Positions 62,254-64,000 of a stretch of 64,000 nucleotides of DNA are shown in pieces. The DNA comes from Boswellia sacra. Its lineage: Eukaryota > Streptophyta > Magnoliopsida > Sapindales > Burseraceae. The translations under genes and the position numbers were made by a program. The notes below the pieces were generated by a model. That model made no database searches, had not been told where the DNA came from, and saw only the letters and a program-made list of their open reading frames with translations. The stretch is taken from positions 310,001 to 374,000 of the forward strand of contig SNVD02010297.1 in assembly GCA_013180625.2 (NCBI GenBank), read 5' to 3'. Within the stretch, counting starts at the first letter, position 1. Each line of letters opens with the position of its first letter.

Positions 62254-62837
62254 GTATATATAGGCTTGAAGGCTATTAGTTCCTTTTTTTAGTTTATGTT
62301 CTTCATGTAATCTACTTGTTAACACTACTATTGCAGAGTTCGAAATTTTTGTTGCTTCCTTTTCCTCTCTTTAGCTATAAAGAGATGCAACTATAAATGG
62401 GGTATTGATGTATCTTAAGCATCCAGGGGAGAATTCTTTTTTGATTCCTGATAAAAGTTTCTGTTAGCTTTGAATCTCTTCTTGCATATTGGATTTGATC
62501 ACTTTCAGGGTTGCTGATCAAGAAATAATTCATTAAGACAAGGAGAAGGTGAAAAAGAACCTAACTCATGCATAAATCATACATAAATTTGAGCCTGAAA
62601 GCTACTTTTGCAAGAAATATGTCTCTAAATCTGAATATGGCACATCTGTTGGATTTCATAAGATTTTTCCAAAGGGTAGAATATCTGCTTAAAATTAGAG
62701 AACATGTATATCGATGTGTTATCACTGTCAAAGGACAAAGAAAACTCTAATTAGAATATTCAAGCTTTCCCAGCAACTTTTTTGAGTTTTAACTATTCTA
62801 TGGACTTTATATTTATGCGATTAGCTTTATTTTGCAG

Positions 62838-62954
62838 CCGAATGCCACATCTGGCATGGGTGTGGCTGAACACAGCAAGAATGCATTTATGGAATTGCAT
62901 AGGAAGAAGGTTCACTGCTATGTGATTTTTAAGACTGATGAGAAAAAAAAGTGA
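62838..62954 (+). pseudogene. ADF: Actin-depolymerizing factor (ADF) exon fragment
   Basis: After a TTTTGCAG acceptor the frame reads PNATSGMGVAEHSKNAFMEL, then HRKKVHCYVIFKTDEKKK, then TGA. This is the start of exon 2 of a plant ADF/cofilin, which severs and depolymerises actin filaments. In plant ADF genes the first intron follows the initiator ATG directly, which explains the acceptor just before this piece. The copy stops at 62954, so about 100 residues, including the main actin-binding helix, are missing. Confidence 0.85.
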
Positions 62955-64000
62955 TATATCACTTGTTGGTTGAAAATATACTTGTGAAGTGAGACAATCA
63001 ACGTAAAATATATTAGGCCTCTTGGATTTCACTTTTAATTTGAATCATAAAAGTGATATATATCGATTAGGTACGCTGCTGTGTGTTTATACCTTCATGA
63101 TAACTTCTGTTACTGCCCTATTTAGTCTTACTACACTGGTCTTTAATTAACTTGACTTCATCTTAATTTCTATTTAGGCTTTGGTTGGTTGAGTGAAACC
63201 CTCAAAGATTTCCTAGATGAATCTGTTTATGTTGATGATTGACTGAATTCCAATTGGTTCTCACACCATAAAAATTTTGATTGTAGAGAAGAAATTATTG
63301 TTTCTTCATGCATCAGTATTTTTGGCAGTCCTGTCGATGACAACATTCAAAAATAAAATACTAGAAGTTTTCCTTCCAATTTTATATGTAAGATTGGCAG
63401 GGAGTTGAATGTGGATCCGTGGGTTTGGTAATTGGTATTGTGGAGTTTTAATGCAGTTTTTGGGTTAAATGAGCTTTTCATGTTGATTGAAGATGAAGCT
63501 TGCTGTAATGGGAAATTTTTGATAATTAGTTTATTATTTAACTATATAAATTAATTATAGCAAAGCATGTCACGCTTGGATAGGAAATGAGAATCCCATC
63601 CACCCTTCAAGTTGTAATGAAGAAGAAGGCGGTGCTGGGTCACGGGAGAGAGGACAAAATTATTAAAATTTTTATTTGTGCATTTCTATTTCTAACATCT
63701 GTGAATTTGTGTTTTAGCAATCCGTGTGGCTACTCAGTGGTATCAAAAGCATCTGTGAATTTTCTGTCTTAGTTTGATCTCATTATTCTTTATTCTTATG
63801 TACCTGATTTTGAGATTCATACAGCTAGGGAGTTGCCCAGAAGCTGCTATTCATGTGCAAGAAATGAAGGACAAGTTGATTGCCATATTTTATTATGGTT
63901 CCTTATTCATGTGAATTTAATCCAACTTCTTTAATTTTATTATGTTTCTTTATTTTATTGTATTGGTTTCCTTGAATGATCCAAATTATAATTTTTATTT
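62955..64000. other. Non-coding end of the window, no gene assigned
   Basis: A short frame at 63181-63243 after an AG (FGWLSETLKDFLDESVYVDD) and one at 63587-63772 are not recognised. Either could be a further captured piece. The boundary of the capture cluster may lie here or beyond the window. Confidence 0.4.

Noticed and set aside
63587..63772. 61-codon plus-strand frame as a sixth captured gene
   Set aside because: I recognise no family, and no splice borders or conserved motif support it.

Overview
The window is nuclear DNA from a flowering plant, most likely a eudicot. It is AT-rich, has spliced genes with plant-type GT-AG introns, and carries Ty1/copia, Mutator-like and hAT-like elements and MITEs. 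The species cannot be named from the sequence alone.

Only two genes look intact, both on the minus strand. The first (2051-8005) is a 12-exon diacylglycerol kinase of the short plant 'cluster II' type; its exons join in frame to 471 residues. The second (40899-45390) is a 9-exon homologue of TrmO/TRMO, the SAM-dependent enzyme that methylates t6A37 of tRNA. It joins in frame to 383 residues, has a hydrophobic N-terminal segment, and appears to use one GC-AG intron.

The rest is transposable elements and their debris. From 8.1 to 14.9 kb the sequence is AT-rich, with MITE-like inverted repeats and short tandem duplications. A minus-strand Ty1/copia element (14953-25044) is bounded by a perfect TATGG target duplication, and one of its LTRs is split by a later solo LTR (14998-16526). 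A 1.3-kb hAT-like element follows. Next is a plus-strand SIRE/Maximus-like copia element (26875-37886) with a decayed extra ORF downstream of pol. That element is itself split by a nonautonomous foldback element (35593-36871) with a perfect 9-bp duplication. Between 45.7 and 47.1 kb lies a minisatellite-rich element.

The region 47102-55441 is an 8.3-kb Mutator-like element. It has long terminal inverted repeats, subterminal arrays of a TTCGAC/GTCGAA motif, a decayed MURA-type transposase on plus, and a decayed DUF1985 + Ulp1-type cysteine protease gene on minus. A GRF zinc-finger pseudogene follows at 56.2-56.7 kb.

The last segment (58.0-62.95 kb) is the most unusual. Within 5 kb, all on the plus strand, it holds broken pieces of five unrelated host genes, each with recognisable exon or intron borders: PDV1 (plastid division), a CHX cation/H+ exchanger, an RPAP1/MINIYO-like protein, UDP-apiose/UDP-xylose synthase (AXS) and actin-depolymerizing factor (ADF). 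This pattern is expected from a gene-capturing transposon (Helitron or Pack-MULE), but I could not identify its termini.
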